Assembly (NCBI RefSeq): GCF_038066715.1
Contig: NZ_JBBUKT010000018.1
Location: 1 to 64,000, forward strand
DNA from: Luteolibacter sp. Y139
Lineage (GTDB): Bacteria > Verrucomicrobiota > Verrucomicrobiia > Verrucomicrobiales > Akkermansiaceae
Direction: 5' to 3'
Length of the DNA: 64,000 nucleotides
Position 1 is the stretch's first letter. Every line of letters starts with the position of its first letter. Below the pieces are notes generated by a model. The model was given only the letters and a program-made list of their open reading frames with translations. It was not told the DNA's origin and made no database searches. Positions 62,517 to 64,000 of this stretch are shown here, in pieces. Position numbers and translations under genes: made by a program.

Positions 62517-62711
62517 ATGACATTTCCCACCGGCGTCCTTTCCAAGGACGAATTCCTCCGCGCCAACGAACGATCCATGAGGTCTCTCCGCTCAATGCAC
62601 CCCGACAAACCCGACGAGTTGCTGGCCGAAGCTTTGTGGCAGGCCGCCGGTCTCGGCGACTTTGAAGGAAGCGCGCGGATCATTCGGGCTGCCCTGCTTC
62701 TCCTTGATTGA
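62517..62711 (+). CDS. Small helical protein (64 aa)
   Basis: ATG 62517 (MTFPTGVLSKDEFLRANERS), with DELLAEALWQAAGLGDFEGS and ARIIRAALLLLD. Clean amphipathic helices. No family recognised. Confidence 0.55.
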   Translation: MTFPTGVLSKDEFLRANERSMRSLRSMHPDKPDELLAEALWQAAGLGDFEGSARIIRAALLLLD

Positions 62712-63159
62712 TGTTCCCGGCGGCATGCGCCGCCCCCCCTCCCGTGATCACGTAATGGCGTGAGCCTGCGCGGGAAGTTCTCATCGCCACGCATCCCCCG
62801 ATGTCATGACTCCGAATCCCGCCGAAGGCCTCGACTTCAGCGACGCCCCGCCACTGAAGTTCGTTCCGTTCCCAGATCAACCTCTGCTTCCGCTTCGAAT
62901 GGGCCGGCGAAATCGCCGGCGGTCGAGAACCTCGACTCGATTCCTTTCGTTGCTCTTCTGAAAGCGACCGCCAGCCCGGTGTGATCGGAGACCGGGAGTC
63001 GTGAGGCGAATGCCCGTGGCCTACTACGCTTCAGCCACGGGCACCAATCAACGAATACCGCATTAACCGCCGTAGGAAACTGCGCCACATCCGCGGAATC
63101 GCAAGCGGATGATGACCCGAAAATTTCGAGTCGGCTCTACGCGAATTGCATGCCGCTTG

Positions 63160-63546
63160 TCAGGAGGGTGCAGAGCTAAGCCGGTTCATCCGCCGCCAGC
63201 GGCACGCGAGGAAGGCGGTCCATAGCCCGACAAAGGAAGAGAATACGAGGGAGTCGCGGACTCTCACAAAACGGTATCCCAACCTGCGCCACTCTGCTTC
63301 CAGCACCCTTCCCTTGAGCGCCGCGCCCAGCGAATCGCGATAGAACAGAGGCCCCACGCCTCCCCCGGAGTCGAAATAGGTCGAGCCCTGAGCGCGGGTA
63401 ATATGAAGGTGAAGCGTTTGACGTCTCAAAGAAACGTTCAAGGCGGAAAAGTTGCGGTAACTGTCCCACCAAGCCCACGTCGAGAAACAGGCGACAAAAA
63501 GTCCGAGCCAGAAGCTCTTCCAGCGGTAGATGGGGCGGGGTGGCAT
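63160..63546 (-). CDS. Membrane protein with two helices (128 aa)
   Basis: MPPRPIYRWKSFWLGLFVAC, first helix reaching STWAWWDSYR, a periplasmic part of about 65 residues (RRQTLHLHITRAQGSTYFDS), second helix LVFSSFVGLWTAFLA with an Arg-rich end. Of a type common in this phylum as orphan genes; function unknown. Confidence 0.6.
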   Translation of the reverse strand: MPPRPIYRWKSFWLGLFVACFSTWAWWDSYRNFSALNVSLRRQTLHLHITRAQGSTYFDSGGGVGPLFYRDSLGAALKGRVLEAEWRRLGYRFVRVRDSLVFSSFVGLWTAFLACRWRRMNRLSSAPS

Positions 63547-63653
63547 TGAAGGAGGGTAGCGCGGAGGTTCAATCTGGATGGCAGCTTACGACCTTGGGGC
63601 AAACGATCTCTGAATTCCTCGCTTTCTAACCAGCTTCCTGCTATTCGCGAACG

Positions 63654-63854
63654 ATGAGCTCGAAACCCATTCCCGAGCCGGCTGAGTTGGTCCGGACCAT
63701 TAAATCGATCGCTGACGGTCTTGCGGATCTGCAGAAGCGGCTGGCGCATCTGGAGCGCACGTATGGATGCCGCAGAGCCTCCGGCCCGTCACCGGCGGTG
63801 CGTGCACTGGACGCGCCGGAGACCCTGGACGGGGCTGGTCTATCCCGCCGGTGA
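63654..63854 (+). CDS. Small helical protein (66 aa)
   Basis: MSSKPIPEPAELVRTIKSIA, then LADLQKRLAHLERTY, a short coiled coil, followed by a Pro/Arg-rich tail. Similar in build to the 57-aa protein at 60361. Function unknown. Confidence 0.5.
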   Translation: MSSKPIPEPAELVRTIKSIADGLADLQKRLAHLERTYGCRRASGPSPAVRALDAPETLDGAGLSRR

Positions 63855-64000
63855 TCCCGCGGCGATGGAGAAGAGGGGTCGCGTTTCCAATCGCTGGGAA
63901 ATCTGCCACAGGATACGCGAGGTCATGCGACGGGTGGCCCGAGTGACCTCCGCGTGCGCCGTGGTCTCTAAGGTAACTCTGAAAAATCATGGAAGGGGAT

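Noticed and set aside
62806..62961. 51-codon frame (MTPNPAEGLDFSDAPPL)
   Set aside because: Reasonable start, but the second half is Arg/Ser-rich and no family or operon context supports it.
63763..64000. Frame open to the window end, starting MDAAEPPARH
   Set aside because: Overlaps the better-supported 63654 gene and is cut off; cannot be judged.

Overview
The window is high-GC bacterial DNA. Exported or lipobox-bearing serine proteases, a GYF_2 protein, vWA/amidotransferase membrane proteins, an exported protein with a C-terminal Cys-ribbon tail and a secreted pectate-lyase-like beta-helix protein together suggest Verrucomicrobiota, perhaps a Luteolibacter relative. That is an inference from protein flavour; no rRNA is present.

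Layout. 1-8.0 kb is chromosome-like: a coupled vWA/caspase-fold operon, a RES/Xre toxin-antitoxin pair, an exported trypsin-like PDZ protease followed by a paralogue that has lost its catalytic triad, and a tRNA-Phe. From about 8.2 to 45 kb lies a large accessory region. It opens with a minus-strand nucleic-acid module (9.1-15.6 kb): WGR-DNA ligase, Ycf46-like AAA+ ATPase, DUF2997, DUF1257, DUF3150, a RecB/Cas4-like nuclease and small membrane proteins, many joined by 4-nt overlaps. A cargo or defence zone follows (16-30 kb): TIR protein, DUF4160, an exported EEP nuclease-fold protein, a three-gene operon of HsdR_N-like nuclease, DUF4041/GIY-YIG and coiled-coil protein, several unknown genes and a SLOG/YpsA-like protein. 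Next comes a replication and recombination zone (30-42 kb): DUF2637 membrane-HTH protein, family B DNA polymerase, 588-residue unknown protein, large serine recombinase, small resolvase, DUF2958, and an HNH nuclease with an apparent terminal frameshift. A membrane/exported operon shares a palindromic operator region with a divergent XRE regulator at 43-45 kb.

From 45.9 kb the sequence again looks chromosomal: a secreted beta-helix protein, then a stress-like run (large catalase KatE, SpoT-like HD protein with an altered HD pair, alpha/beta hydrolase, Zn-alcohol dehydrogenase, DUF3606, hybrid histidine kinase). The last 7 kb is a sparse field of small orphan genes, including two paralogous families, one with a decaying copy, and repeated hairpins.

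The most unusual signal is a diverged sequence of about 125 nt present twice in inverted orientation (about 30.34-30.46 and 41.19-41.31 kb). Both copies keep a bulged hairpin with a compensatory base pair, lie in gene-free or weakly coding DNA, and precede co-directional genes (the YpsA-like gene and DUF2958). All family names come from reading motifs by eye; no database search was run.
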